22,588 nucleotides of DNA from Christensenella sp. UBA1750. Its GTDB lineage: Bacteria; Bacillota; Clostridia; Christensenellales; UBA1750. Every line of letters starts with the position of its first letter. The stretch's first letter is position 1. Shown here piece by piece: positions 7,723-14,119 of this stretch. Position numbers and translations under genes: made by a program. The notes beneath the pieces are model-generated. The model ran no database searches, had not been told where the DNA came from, and saw nothing but the letters and a program-made list of their open reading frames with translations. The stretch is from NCBI GenBank assembly GCA_002315655.1, contig DCHO01000064.1, forward strand, positions 1 to 22,588, read 5' to 3'.

Positions 7723-8727
7723 TCAATCGTGAAGCCCGAAGCGCTCCTGATTGTACTGTGCAAGCACCTCTATGAGAATCGGCTCGACGTGCGGGTAAAT
7801 GCTGCCCAGACTGCCGTAGGTGAGGCCGGGGATGAAGTGCGGTAAGGTTCCGTATTCGGTCAGCACACGGCGCATTTCCACCCGAATTTCTGTTTCCGTC
7901 GCATCCGCCCGGTCGATGCCGGAATCCACGCCGCCCATCAGCGCCATGCGGCCGTCCAGCGCCTTTGAAATCTTCACAATGTTGTTGGTGGGCAGCACGC
8001 CCTGCCACACATCCACACCGATTTGGGCCATATCCAAAGCAATCGGCTCGCAGTAGGAATCCGCGTGGTGAATGACAAGCACGCCGTTTTCATGGAGGTA
8101 AGAATAAAGCCTTCTGTACGGCTCCTTGAAGAACTCGCGCCAGATTTCCTCCGAGAAGAACATCCCGGTCTTGTAGCCCCAGTCGTCGTGCGACAGCACC
8201 GCATCCGGGTGCAGATTCTCCACAAGCAGCTTCATGTAGGTGAGGCGATATTCCGTGATGACTTCGACCAGTTCGTGCATTTCATCGGGGTACATGAGAA
8301 AATTGCAAAGGGTGTCTTCAAAGGTCATCAGCATATGCAGCTGCTCGAAAATGCCGGTGCCCAGAAAGGATAAGGACAGTTGTTGATTTGTATCAATTTC
8401 CGCTTTTTTCTGCCGAATATCTTCCCAGCCGGTCAGGCAATGGGCTTTAAGGTCGGGCACTGTGAGCTGTTCCCGCCAGTGCTCCATATCCTTTATGATC
8501 TGGTTTTCCTTCGTGACGATGGGAACGGGGCCGGGAGCATCCTCGGGGAAGGCCGTAAGCGTCCCCCAGGGATCGCAGCTGATTTTGCCCCTGACGCGGT
8601 TTCCGCGAAGATACTTGAAAACCGGGTCGCCCATCAGCAGACGGAAGGCGGAAAAGTTATTGCACAGCCGATCCGGGTGTCCGTCCCTTTTGATGGTTTC
8701 AAGAAAGTTCTGTTTGGGGCTCAACAT
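7723..8727 (-). CDS. Uroporphyrinogen decarboxylase (URO-D) family protein, MtaA-like
   Basis: A 334 aa TIM-barrel protein of the URO-D/MtaA superfamily, which includes haem-pathway decarboxylases and corrinoid-linked methyltransferases. Seen: LSHDDWGYKTGMFFSEEIWREFFKEPYRRL in the middle (D-D-W-G plus barrel helix), LVIHHADSYCEPIALDMAQIGVDVWQGV as the likely metal/substrate strand, and LMGGVDSGID. The haem-type N-terminal arginine/phosphate motif is absent, and no haem genes are near, so true HemE is unlikely. The start is ATG 8727 with AGGGAGG 7 nt upstream; an upstream in-frame codon at 8748 has no ribosome binding site. It has its own promoter (8782-8810) and shares a terminator with the oxidoreductase operon. 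Gut Clostridia carry many such copies of unknown role; methyl transfer or demethylation is a guess. Confidence 0.8.
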   Translation of the reverse strand: MLSPKQNFLETIKRDGHPDRLCNNFSAFRLLMGDPVFKYLRGNRVRGKISCDPWGTLTAFPEDAPGPVPIVTKENQIIKDMEHWREQLTVPDLKAHCLTGWEDIRQKKAEIDTNQQLSLSFLGTGIFEQLHMLMTFEDTLCNFLMYPDEMHELVEVITEYRLTYMKLLVENLHPDAVLSHDDWGYKTGMFFSEEIWREFFKEPYRRLYSYLHENGVLVIHHADSYCEPIALDMAQIGVDVWQGVLPTNNIVKISKALDGRMALMGGVDSGIDRADATETEIRVEMRRVLTEYGTLPHFIPGLTYGSLGSIYPHVEPILIEVLAQYNQERFGLHD

Positions 8728-8781
8728 GACAATCCTCCCTTGCGGCAAACAAAACCGCGTTTACACACATACTGTATAGAC

Positions 8782-8810
8782 AGCATACTATTCCTTTTCC
8801 GTATAGTCAA
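8782..8810 (-). promoter_or_regulatory. Sigma-A-type promoter of the URO-D-family gene
   Basis: On the minus strand: TTGACT (8810-8805), 17 nt spacer, TATGCT (8787-8782). It lies 55 nt upstream of ATG 8727. Two direct copies of GTATAGnCA on the plus strand (8773-8781 and 8801-8809), 28 nt apart, overlap or flank it and could be binding sites. Confidence 0.68.
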
Positions 8811-8866
8811 GAACTATGGAACATTCATCCTGGATTTCCGATGGATATGCTTTTTATTTGAGTTGC

Positions 8867-9489
8867 TCATGCCTTTTTGCCGAAGGCGGTGCCCATTTTC
8901 TCCACCAGCTCCTGCTTGCTGTGAACGCCCAGTTCACAGTATATGTCGTTGTATTTCTTGGACACGGTGCGCTCGGACACGCTGCACATATTTGCCACCT
9001 GCTTGTTTGAGAAGCCCTCGATCGCATAGAAAACATAGCGGTAATCGCTCTTGGACAGCCTTTCATAAACATTTGTCCGGAAGGTTTTTTCGGCAAATCG
9101 GGCGAAATTGTCGTATATTTTCCGGCTGATTTTATGGATCCGTTCGGCGAAGGAAGCAGGATATTCGCGCAGGATTGCGTTGACCGCATCGGCGTAATAG
9201 CTTTCGGCGTCCGCAAGTGCAAAAAGCAGATCGTGCGCATACGCCAATTCTACGACCTTCCGCAGATGGTATTCTATCGCTTCCTTGTTGTTTGCGCTGT
9301 AATGGTAAATCAGCAGGATTATGTGCAGTTCCTGCGCCTCAACACAGTAGCCGTCCCGCTCCATGAGTTTGCACAGCGTTCCGAAGGGCTCGGTGCATTT
9401 GGCGTTTGCGTTATCCTCGATCTTCCGTTCATAATTGAAAACCGACACAAAGGCGTTCAGATACCACGCCGAGGGATGATATTCTAGGC
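8867..9489 (-). pseudogene. LuxR-type regulator, C-terminal half (after frameshift)
   Basis: Downstream half of a regulator whose N-terminal half is read in another frame. Meaningful protein begins at about RLEYHPSAWYLNAFV. It continues as an alpha-helical, TPR/helical-repeat-like region (KLMERDGYCVEAQELHIIL; HYSANNKEAIEYHLRKVVELA) and ends in a LuxR/GerE DNA-binding helix-turn-helix: SKSDYRYVFYAIEGFSNKQ, then VANMCSVSERTVSKKYNDIY and the closing HSKQELVEKM. The open frame extends upstream to an ATG at 9667, but those residues are antisense-like noise overlapping the N-terminal frame, and no ribosome binding site serves an independent start near 9489. Adding one base at about 9487-9492 fuses both halves into one protein of about 394 aa. 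Confidence 0.78.
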
Positions 9490-10050
9490 GGGATCGGTGT
9501 TCAGCTTTTCCGGAATCTTTCTGAACTGACCGATGATGAAATCGAGCCAGGGGAGAAGCAATTCCATCTCTTTTTTGTGCGGGAAATCCGTGGACAGCAG
9601 AAGATTCAGCCCGCAATAGTATTTGTCCCAGCTGATATTCAGGTCGTAAATCGAGGAGAGGATGCACATGAAAAACTGCGCACAGATCTTCACATAAATG
9701 CTTTCGGCATTTTCGGAAAGCGCCTCAAACACCGCTTTGGATTTCTGAAATTCGCAGGCATAGAAATCTGTCTGCGCCTGACGTAAAGCGGCTTCCTCTT
9801 TTGTGAGCGGCGGAACAAAGCTGTCCTCGGGGAAATTGACGTACAGAGGAAAGCGAAAAACGGCTGCGTTCGGGTTGCCTTTTGCCTGTTTTGTTCTGCC
9901 GTCTATGGGTTTTTGGGCGCTTTTCGGGATGAGCCAGCTTTTGCCCACTAACTTTGCACCCTCGATTTTGCCTTTTCGGCAGAGCTTGCCGATGTTCGAG
10001 GTGTCGATTCCCCAATTTTCGGATGCTTCCTTCACAGAAATATATTCCAA
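9484..10050 (-). pseudogene. LuxR-type regulator, N-terminal half with excisionase/MerR-like HTH (before frameshift)
   Basis: N-terminal half (188 codons) of the split regulator. Residues 1-50 form a winged-helix excisionase/MerR-like DNA-binding domain: EYISVKEASENWGIDTSNIG, then RKGKIEGAKLVGKSWLIPK. This module is common at the N-terminus of Clostridia regulators. A helical region follows (ALRQAQTDFYACEFQKSKAV, KICAQFFMCILSSIYDLN). The start is TTG at 10050 with AAGGAG about 10 nt upstream. The frame ends prematurely at TAG 9484-9486 just after EKLNTDPA. One extra C (for example CCC to CCCC at 9490-9492) would restore reading into the LuxR half. It is divergent from the membrane-protein operon at 10301 and is the obvious candidate regulator for it. 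Confidence 0.78.
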
Positions 10051-10087
10051 TTAACTGTTTCTCCTTTGCTTGCATTTGCCTTTCATA

Positions 10088-10116
10088 AGGGTACTGTAAA
10101 ATCGCAAAAAAGTCAA
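10088..10116 (-). promoter_or_regulatory. Probable promoter of the split LuxR-type regulator
   Basis: Minus strand: TTGACT (10116-10111), 17 nt spacer, TACCCT (10093-10088), about 38 nt upstream of the TTG start. The -35 is good and the -10 weak, as would suit an activated or weakly expressed regulator gene. Confidence 0.45.
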
Positions 10117-10222
10117 GAAAAAAGGCAAAAATCAAGCGATCAACCATTTTACTTTCCTAAAATACAGGCTTTTCAGACGATTTACGGGCTGAAAATTGCA
10201 CAAAAAATCATCGGAATTACCA

Positions 10223-10258
10223 TTACATTGATTAACAAAACCGTGTATAATCTATAAT
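10223..10258 (+). promoter_or_regulatory. Promoter region of the membrane-protein operon, two adjacent TATAAT boxes
   Basis: Two perfect -10 boxes lie 7 nt apart at 10246-10251 and 10253-10258. The upstream -35 candidates are poor: TTACAT (10223-10228, 17 nt to the first box) or TTGATT (10228-10233, 19 nt to the second). Strong -10s with weak -35s are typical of promoters needing an activator, consistent with the divergent LuxR-type gene. Confidence 0.6.
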
Positions 10259-10300
10259 GTGTATATTTACACAAAATCTGTATTGAAGAGGTGCGAAAAA

Positions 10301-10936
10301 ATGAAAAAGCTGTTTACAAACGACAAGTTCTTCCTCGCCATGGTGCTGTGCGCTGTGGTTTGCGAGCTGGCGTATGCCTTATGCAACATTACGTTGGGCG
10401 ATTATGCGGTTCAATCGCAGCTTGTGCTGCTGTTCCGCATCCTCTGCGTTCTCGTTCTGTATTCTTCGTACAAAAAGCACTCGAAGAACGTGATGAAGGG
10501 CATGATGGGCTCTTTGCTGGCTGCGCAGCTGATCACGGCTGTCCTTCTTCTTCCCGAAATCTATGTGCCGATTGACAAGGTCTGCGGGCCGCTGTTCGCG
10601 CTCCTTTCCGCGCTCCTGTTCATCAGCCATTACCTCATCAATTCCGAGCATCATTCCAGCCCGGCATGGGTGCGGTTCAACCAGATCCTCGTCCTTTTGC
10701 TGTTCCTCAATAACGCCGTGTGGGCGGTGGTCTGGCTGATTCTCGATCCCGTGCCGATCCACATTGTGCTGGGAATCGCGGACATCATCGGCTTCCTCGG
10801 CATGGTCGCCGTCGTTGTCTGCATTGAATCCCGGCTGGATGCCTACCGCCTCGACCGCGAGGCGGCGGGCTGGACGGAGGAAAAGGGCTATCCCGAAGGG
10901 TATGTTCACGAATACGAAAAGAAAGACAACAAATAA
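10301..10936 (+). CDS. Small polytopic membrane protein, family A copy 1
   Basis: Unrecognised 211 aa integral membrane protein with six predicted helices (roughly residues 10-30, 40-57, 67-88, 94-113, 126-148, 153-175) and a charged C-terminal tail of about 35 residues. Motifs shared with copies 2 and 3: N-terminal MKKLFTNDKFFLA; YKKHSKNVMKG after helix 2 (57-67); HYLINSEHHSSP after helix 4 (110-121); and the tail ESRLDAYRLDREAAGW, followed later by VHEYEKK. Start ATG 10301 with GAGG 9 nt upstream; an in-frame ATG at 10259 sits inside the promoter and is rejected. The next gene starts 14 nt after the stop. The even helix number would place both ends on the same, presumably cytoplasmic, side. 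Function unknown. Confidence 0.85.
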   Translation: MKKLFTNDKFFLAMVLCAVVCELAYALCNITLGDYAVQSQLVLLFRILCVLVLYSSYKKHSKNVMKGMMGSLLAAQLITAVLLLPEIYVPIDKVCGPLFALLSALLFISHYLINSEHHSSPAWVRFNQILVLLLFLNNAVWAVVWLILDPVPIHIVLGIADIIGFLGMVAVVVCIESRLDAYRLDREAAGWTEEKGYPEGYVHEYEKKDNK

Positions 10937-10949
10937 GGAGGAAAAGAAA

Positions 10950-11591
10950 ATGAAGAAGCTCTTTACGAATGACAGATTTTTCTTGGCGATGGTGCTCTTT
11001 GCTGTGATCGGCGAAGGTCTGTACTCTCTTCTGACCCTCATCGGCAAACCATATCTGATCGTTTCTTTAATTTCCATTATATTCAGTGCTGTCTGCGTCG
11101 CGGCTCTGTATTCCACCTACCGCAAGCACAGCAAGAATGTGACAAAGGCGCTCATGGGGGCTCTTTTGATGTCACAGCTCAATATCGGAATTTCGCTGCT
11201 GAACAGTGCCATCAGTGTCGGAAACACCGTTGCGATTATCCTCGATACCGTTTTTTCCTTGGCTGCAACCGTACTCTTCATCAACCATATGCTGATTAAC
11301 TCCGATCATCATTCCAGCCCTGCCATGATTTCCATGAACCAGGTGTTGGCGATCATCATTGCTGTTGTGAATACGGTGAGTTCTGCATATTGGCTGCTTT
11401 CCGTGCGAGATGCGTTGACCATTACTGCAAGCATTTTCGATATTATCGGCTTCATCGGAACTGCATTGGTGGTGGTCTGCGTGGAATCCCGGCTGGACGC
11501 CTACCGTCTTGACCGCGAGGCGGCGGGATGGACGGAGGAGAAGGGCTACCCGGAGGGGTATGTTCACGAATACGAAAAGAAGGACAATTAA
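10950..11591 (+). CDS. Small polytopic membrane protein, family A copy 2
   Basis: Unrecognised 213 aa protein, paralogous to the preceding gene. It has six hydrophobic helices, N-terminal MKKLFTNDRFFLAMVLFAV, YRKHSKNVTKALMGALL after helix 2, NHMLINSDHHSSPA after helix 4, and a C-terminal tail nearly identical to copy 1 (ESRLDAYRLDREAAGW, then VHEYEKK). The start is ATG 10950 with AGGAGG 8-9 nt upstream. A longer frame running back to 10764 is the out-of-frame shadow of copy 1's tail and is rejected. Between the conserved ends the helices are much more divergent than the tail, keeping hydrophobicity rather than sequence. Operon member; spacing to copy 3 is 21 nt. Confidence 0.85.
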   Translation: MKKLFTNDRFFLAMVLFAVIGEGLYSLLTLIGKPYLIVSLISIIFSAVCVAALYSTYRKHSKNVTKALMGALLMSQLNIGISLLNSAISVGNTVAIILDTVFSLAATVLFINHMLINSDHHSSPAMISMNQVLAIIIAVVNTVSSAYWLLSVRDALTITASIFDIIGFIGTALVVVCVESRLDAYRLDREAAGWTEEKGYPEGYVHEYEKKDN

Positions 11592-11612
11592 CAATTTTAG
11601 AGGAAAATAAAA

Positions 11613-12254
11613 ATGAAAAAACTTTTTACGAGCGACAAGTTCTTCTTGGTTGCTATGCTTCTTGCTGTTGTTGGTCAATCATTATTAGCCATACATTTTC
11701 TGATTGATGGCAAGCAGTATCTGTTATCGAGTGCTTTCTCAATATTGGCTGCCGTTGGATGCTGCATCACTTTATTTGTCTCATATCAGAAACACGCAAA
11801 AAATGTAATGAAAGGAGCTATAGGTGCGCTGCTCATGGCAATTCTTTTGGATTCGTTTTCCTATATCAGTTCCATGGGCAACAGTGTCATTAATAGTATT
11901 TCCACGCCAATATATATTTTTCTTGCCCTTGCCCTACTGGTTAATCATTTTCTTATCAACGAAAAACATACCGCAAGCCCTAGGAATGTTGCAATAAACA
12001 GAATACTGGTATGCGGAATAGCGATTATCCAGTTTATCTGGACTGCAACGTTTCTTGCTAATTCATCCGAAGTACTTTATTCAATCTTTCAAATTGGCTA
12101 TATGATTGGATTCCCGTCTATGTGTGCCGTTATCGTCTGCGTGGAATCCCGCTTGGATGCGTATCGTCTTGACCGCGAGGCGGCGGGCTGGACGGAGGAA
12201 AAGGGCTATCCCGAAAATTACGTTCACGAATACGAAAAGAAGGACGATAGATAA
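11613..12254 (+). CDS. Small polytopic membrane protein, family A copy 3
   Basis: Unrecognised 213 aa six-helix protein, the most divergent family A copy. It keeps MKKLFTSDKFFLVAMLLAVV at the N-terminus, YQKHAKNVMKGAIGALL after helix 2, NHFLINEKHTASP after helix 4, and the C-terminal ESRLDAYRLDREAAGW tail (with EN in place of EG). The core is visibly AT-rich and uses different codons: I count 22 G/C in 60 at 11641-11700, against 32 in 60 at 10621-10680 of copy 1. Its last 120 nt return to the GC-rich sequence shared with copies 1 and 2. This mosaic suggests recombination or gene conversion at the tail. Start ATG 11613 with GAGG 10 nt upstream. Confidence 0.84.
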   Translation: MKKLFTSDKFFLVAMLLAVVGQSLLAIHFLIDGKQYLLSSAFSILAAVGCCITLFVSYQKHAKNVMKGAIGALLMAILLDSFSYISSMGNSVINSISTPIYIFLALALLVNHFLINEKHTASPRNVAINRILVCGIAIIQFIWTATFLANSSEVLYSIFQIGYMIGFPSMCAVIVCVESRLDAYRLDREAAGWTEEKGYPENYVHEYEKKDDR

Positions 12255-12271
12255 TTCAGGAGAAAATGAAA

Positions 12272-12802
12272 ATGGAAAAGAAGTCAAAGCACATTGTCGG
12301 CAGCATCGTCTGCGGAATCCTGACCGCGTTTGGCATCGTGGCAAGCGTGATTTCCATCATCGGCGGCAGCGGGTCGATCCTTTTCTTTGATCTGTTCTCC
12401 CTTGTGCTGTCCGTGCTGATTGGCTACTATGCCCTTTGGGGCTACAAAAAGCCGCACGGAAACCTGCTGAAATTCATTTTACTGGCATACGCGGCGTTCG
12501 TTTTGGCCGGGATTCCGACGATCATACAGGCGAGAACGACCTGGTGGGTCATTCTCAATGGCATTGTTATGGGAAGTCTTTGCTTCATGTCCGGAAGACT
12601 GGACAGAATCAAACAAAACGCTTGCATCCTGGCGTTTGTGACCGCGGCAATGGCTGTGGCCGTGTCGGTTGACATTTCCGGGGGTAATGCAACCATCGGA
12701 ATCGTCACGGGAATTTTTGTCTGGCTCGACATCTGCGTGGCCTACTTCCTGCGCTACAAGGAGCACAGGGAAGCGGGGCTTGCCGATGCGCCGAAGAAAT
12801 AA
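12272..12802 (+). CDS. Small polytopic membrane protein, family B copy 1
   Basis: Unrecognised 176 aa membrane protein with about six helices and a short charged tail, LRYKEHREAGLADAPKK. After helix 2 it has GYKKPHGNLLK and after helix 4 GRLDRIKQN, both shared with the next gene. The layout (helix 2, basic Y-K-K...N loop, helix 3; last helix, then charged tail) parallels family A, though overall similarity is too low for me to claim common origin. Start: ATG 12272, with AGGAG 9 nt upstream; the in-frame ATG at 12266 is only 3 nt from that site and is disfavoured. Fourth gene of the operon. Function unknown. Confidence 0.82.
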   Translation: MEKKSKHIVGSIVCGILTAFGIVASVISIIGGSGSILFFDLFSLVLSVLIGYYALWGYKKPHGNLLKFILLAYAAFVLAGIPTIIQARTTWWVILNGIVMGSLCFMSGRLDRIKQNACILAFVTAAMAVAVSVDISGGNATIGIVTGIFVWLDICVAYFLRYKEHREAGLADAPKK

Positions 12803-12815
12803 GGAGGAAATGAAA

Positions 12816-13358
12816 GTGGAAAAGAAAACATCGAAAAACATTCTGCTTATCATCATGGGCGTGCTGATCCTGGCATCCATAGCAATTACGATATGTTCAA
12901 TAACTTGGTCACCTGTACTCTGTGGCCTTGCTTTGGTGGTTCTTGTTTTTGTTGCTTTATATGGGTTTGTGCTCTATAAGAAGCCGCACGGAAATATGTT
13001 GAAATATGCCATGCTCCTGTTTGCTGCGGTATATATTATTTCAGCAATTATCATTGCATCACAGGGGGATGGAATTGTGGCATTTAGTATTATCGGAACA
13101 TTAGCAGCGTCAGCGATTTTTTATGGAGCAGGTAGACTGAACAGAATTGAGCAGAACAAGTTCGTCTTTGTTATTGCGGACATTATCTTCTTTGTTTTGG
13201 AATTATTTACAGCAATTACTTGTCCTACCGGAAGTTTTACCGGCACATTTGTCCTTTTTAACTATTTCATTATCTTTACCACTCTTATAATCGCCTACTT
13301 TGTCCGCTACAAGGAGCACAGGGAAGCGGGACTAAACGATGCGCCGAAGAAAAAATAA
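12816..13358 (+). CDS. Small polytopic membrane protein, family B copy 2
   Basis: Unrecognised 180 aa protein paralogous to the preceding gene: N-terminal MEKKTSKNI, LYKKPHGNMLKYAM after helix 2, GAGRLNRIEQNKF after helix 4, and the tail VRYKEHREAGLNDAPKKK. About six hydrophobic helices. As with family A copy 3, the core is AT-richer than its neighbours, while the last ~50 nt match family B copy 1 almost base for base. Start: GTG 12816 with AGGAGG 8 nt upstream, matching the paralogue's MEKK start; the in-frame ATG at 12810 is only 2 nt from the site. Followed 14 nt later by the acetyltransferase gene. Function unknown. Confidence 0.82.
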   Translation: MEKKTSKNILLIIMGVLILASIAITICSITWSPVLCGLALVVLVFVALYGFVLYKKPHGNMLKYAMLLFAAVYIISAIIIASQGDGIVAFSIIGTLAASAIFYGAGRLNRIEQNKFVFVIADIIFFVLELFTAITCPTGSFTGTFVLFNYFIIFTTLIIAYFVRYKEHREAGLNDAPKKK

Positions 13359-13372
13359 AGGAAGGAAATCCC

Positions 13373-14017
13373 ATGAATAACCTGAATCTGTTTGAAAATC
13401 TGCCTGAAGGCTTTCGGCTTGTCGAAAACGAGATTGACCACAAATTGGCCTCGCTGACCGTGACGCAGGCCTTTGCCGATTACAAATACCCCGTTCCGGC
13501 GGTTCCCGCGTCTCATTCCTCCTTCATGAAGATCTTTCATGATTTCTCGGAGGCGTGGATCGACAATGCGGAGAAGGTCGGCCTTGTTCTGACGAACGAG
13601 GACTATTCCGCGGTCATGGTGCTGACCCCGGTTGACCGCTCGGCGGAGGTTGATGTGGTTGCACTGGGAGACAAGCTCGCCGCTCTGGAAACAAGGGCTG
13701 TGGGCGATAACTTAACGCAGATCATGCAGTACATCGGCAAGGACGAAGAAGAACTGAAATTCCGGGAAGGAACGGTGTATATCGAGGCGCTGGCGGTTCA
13801 GACGCCCCGACAGGGACAGAAGCTCGGTTCAAAGCTCATGCGCCAGTTGTTCAAAGAGATGGACGAGCAGGACAGAGATGTTTTCCTGTTTACCAACACG
13901 GAGCGCAATGCCGCCATTTACACCCACTTCGGCTTTGAAACCATTAAAAAGCACACCGTCGAGGAGCTTCATTCGACGACCTGGTTCATGCTCAGAAAAG
14001 CCGAGAAAAAGGCATAA
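13373..14017 (+). CDS. GNAT-family N-acetyltransferase
   Basis: A 214 aa acetyl-CoA-dependent acetyltransferase of the GNAT superfamily, last gene of the membrane-protein operon. The acetyl-CoA site is VYIEALAVQTPRQGQKLGSKLMRQL (about residues 136-160), with the R/Q-x-x-G-x-G/A pyrophosphate loop as RQGQKLG. The later NTERNAAIYTHFGFETIKKH is the usual C-terminal asparagine/tyrosine-FGF motif. Start ATG 13373 with AGGAAGG 9 nt upstream, 14 nt after the preceding stop. The acceptor could be a small amine, an antibiotic or a protein; nothing here decides it. Its consistent spacing suggests it belongs functionally with the membrane proteins. A terminator follows at 14054-14099. Confidence 0.86.
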   Translation: MNNLNLFENLPEGFRLVENEIDHKLASLTVTQAFADYKYPVPAVPASHSSFMKIFHDFSEAWIDNAEKVGLVLTNEDYSAVMVLTPVDRSAEVDVVALGDKLAALETRAVGDNLTQIMQYIGKDEEELKFREGTVYIEALAVQTPRQGQKLGSKLMRQLFKEMDEQDRDVFLFTNTERNAAIYTHFGFETIKKHTVEELHSTTWFMLRKAEKKA

Positions 14018-14053
14018 TGAGAGTATTACAGCGCAAACTGCATCCAACAAAAA

Positions 14054-14099
14054 GAGAAAGTCCGTTTTCCGCCACTTGCAGCCGAAAACGGGCTTTCTT
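14054..14099. terminator. Bidirectional terminator between the GNAT and GH127 genes
   Basis: GAAAGTCCGTTTTC (14056-14069) pairs with GAAAACGGGCTTTC (14084-14097), one G-U pair, 14 nt loop; the stem can extend two bases. A-rich upstream and T-rich downstream flanks allow use from both sides. The stem core, loop length and the GCAGCC-like loop end resemble the terminator at 7656-7705. Confidence 0.88.
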
Positions 14100-14119
14100 C
14101 ATACTTTTATGTTGAGTCG

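Larger units (their letters stand above)
10051..10300. other. 250 nt divergent regulatory region
   Basis: The longest gene-free stretch in the window, between the split LuxR-type gene (minus) and the membrane-protein operon (plus). It is markedly A/T-rich and holds the two promoter candidates given separately. Short ATCGC/GCGAT inverted pieces at about 10101-10105 and 10137-10141 are too weak to call an operator. Confidence 0.6.

Noticed and set aside
7723..8727. Calling this gene HemE (haem biosynthesis)
   Set aside because: URO-D fold is supported, but haem-type N-terminal motifs and neighbouring haem genes are absent.
9134..9487. Plus-strand open frame (117 codons) across the split regulator
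   Set aside because: Antisense to the LuxR-half coding region; no motif and no ribosome binding site.
10259..10300. Upstream ATG extension of family A copy 1
   Set aside because: It would begin on the -10 region, leaves no ribosome binding site, and the MKKLF start at 10301 matches the other copies.
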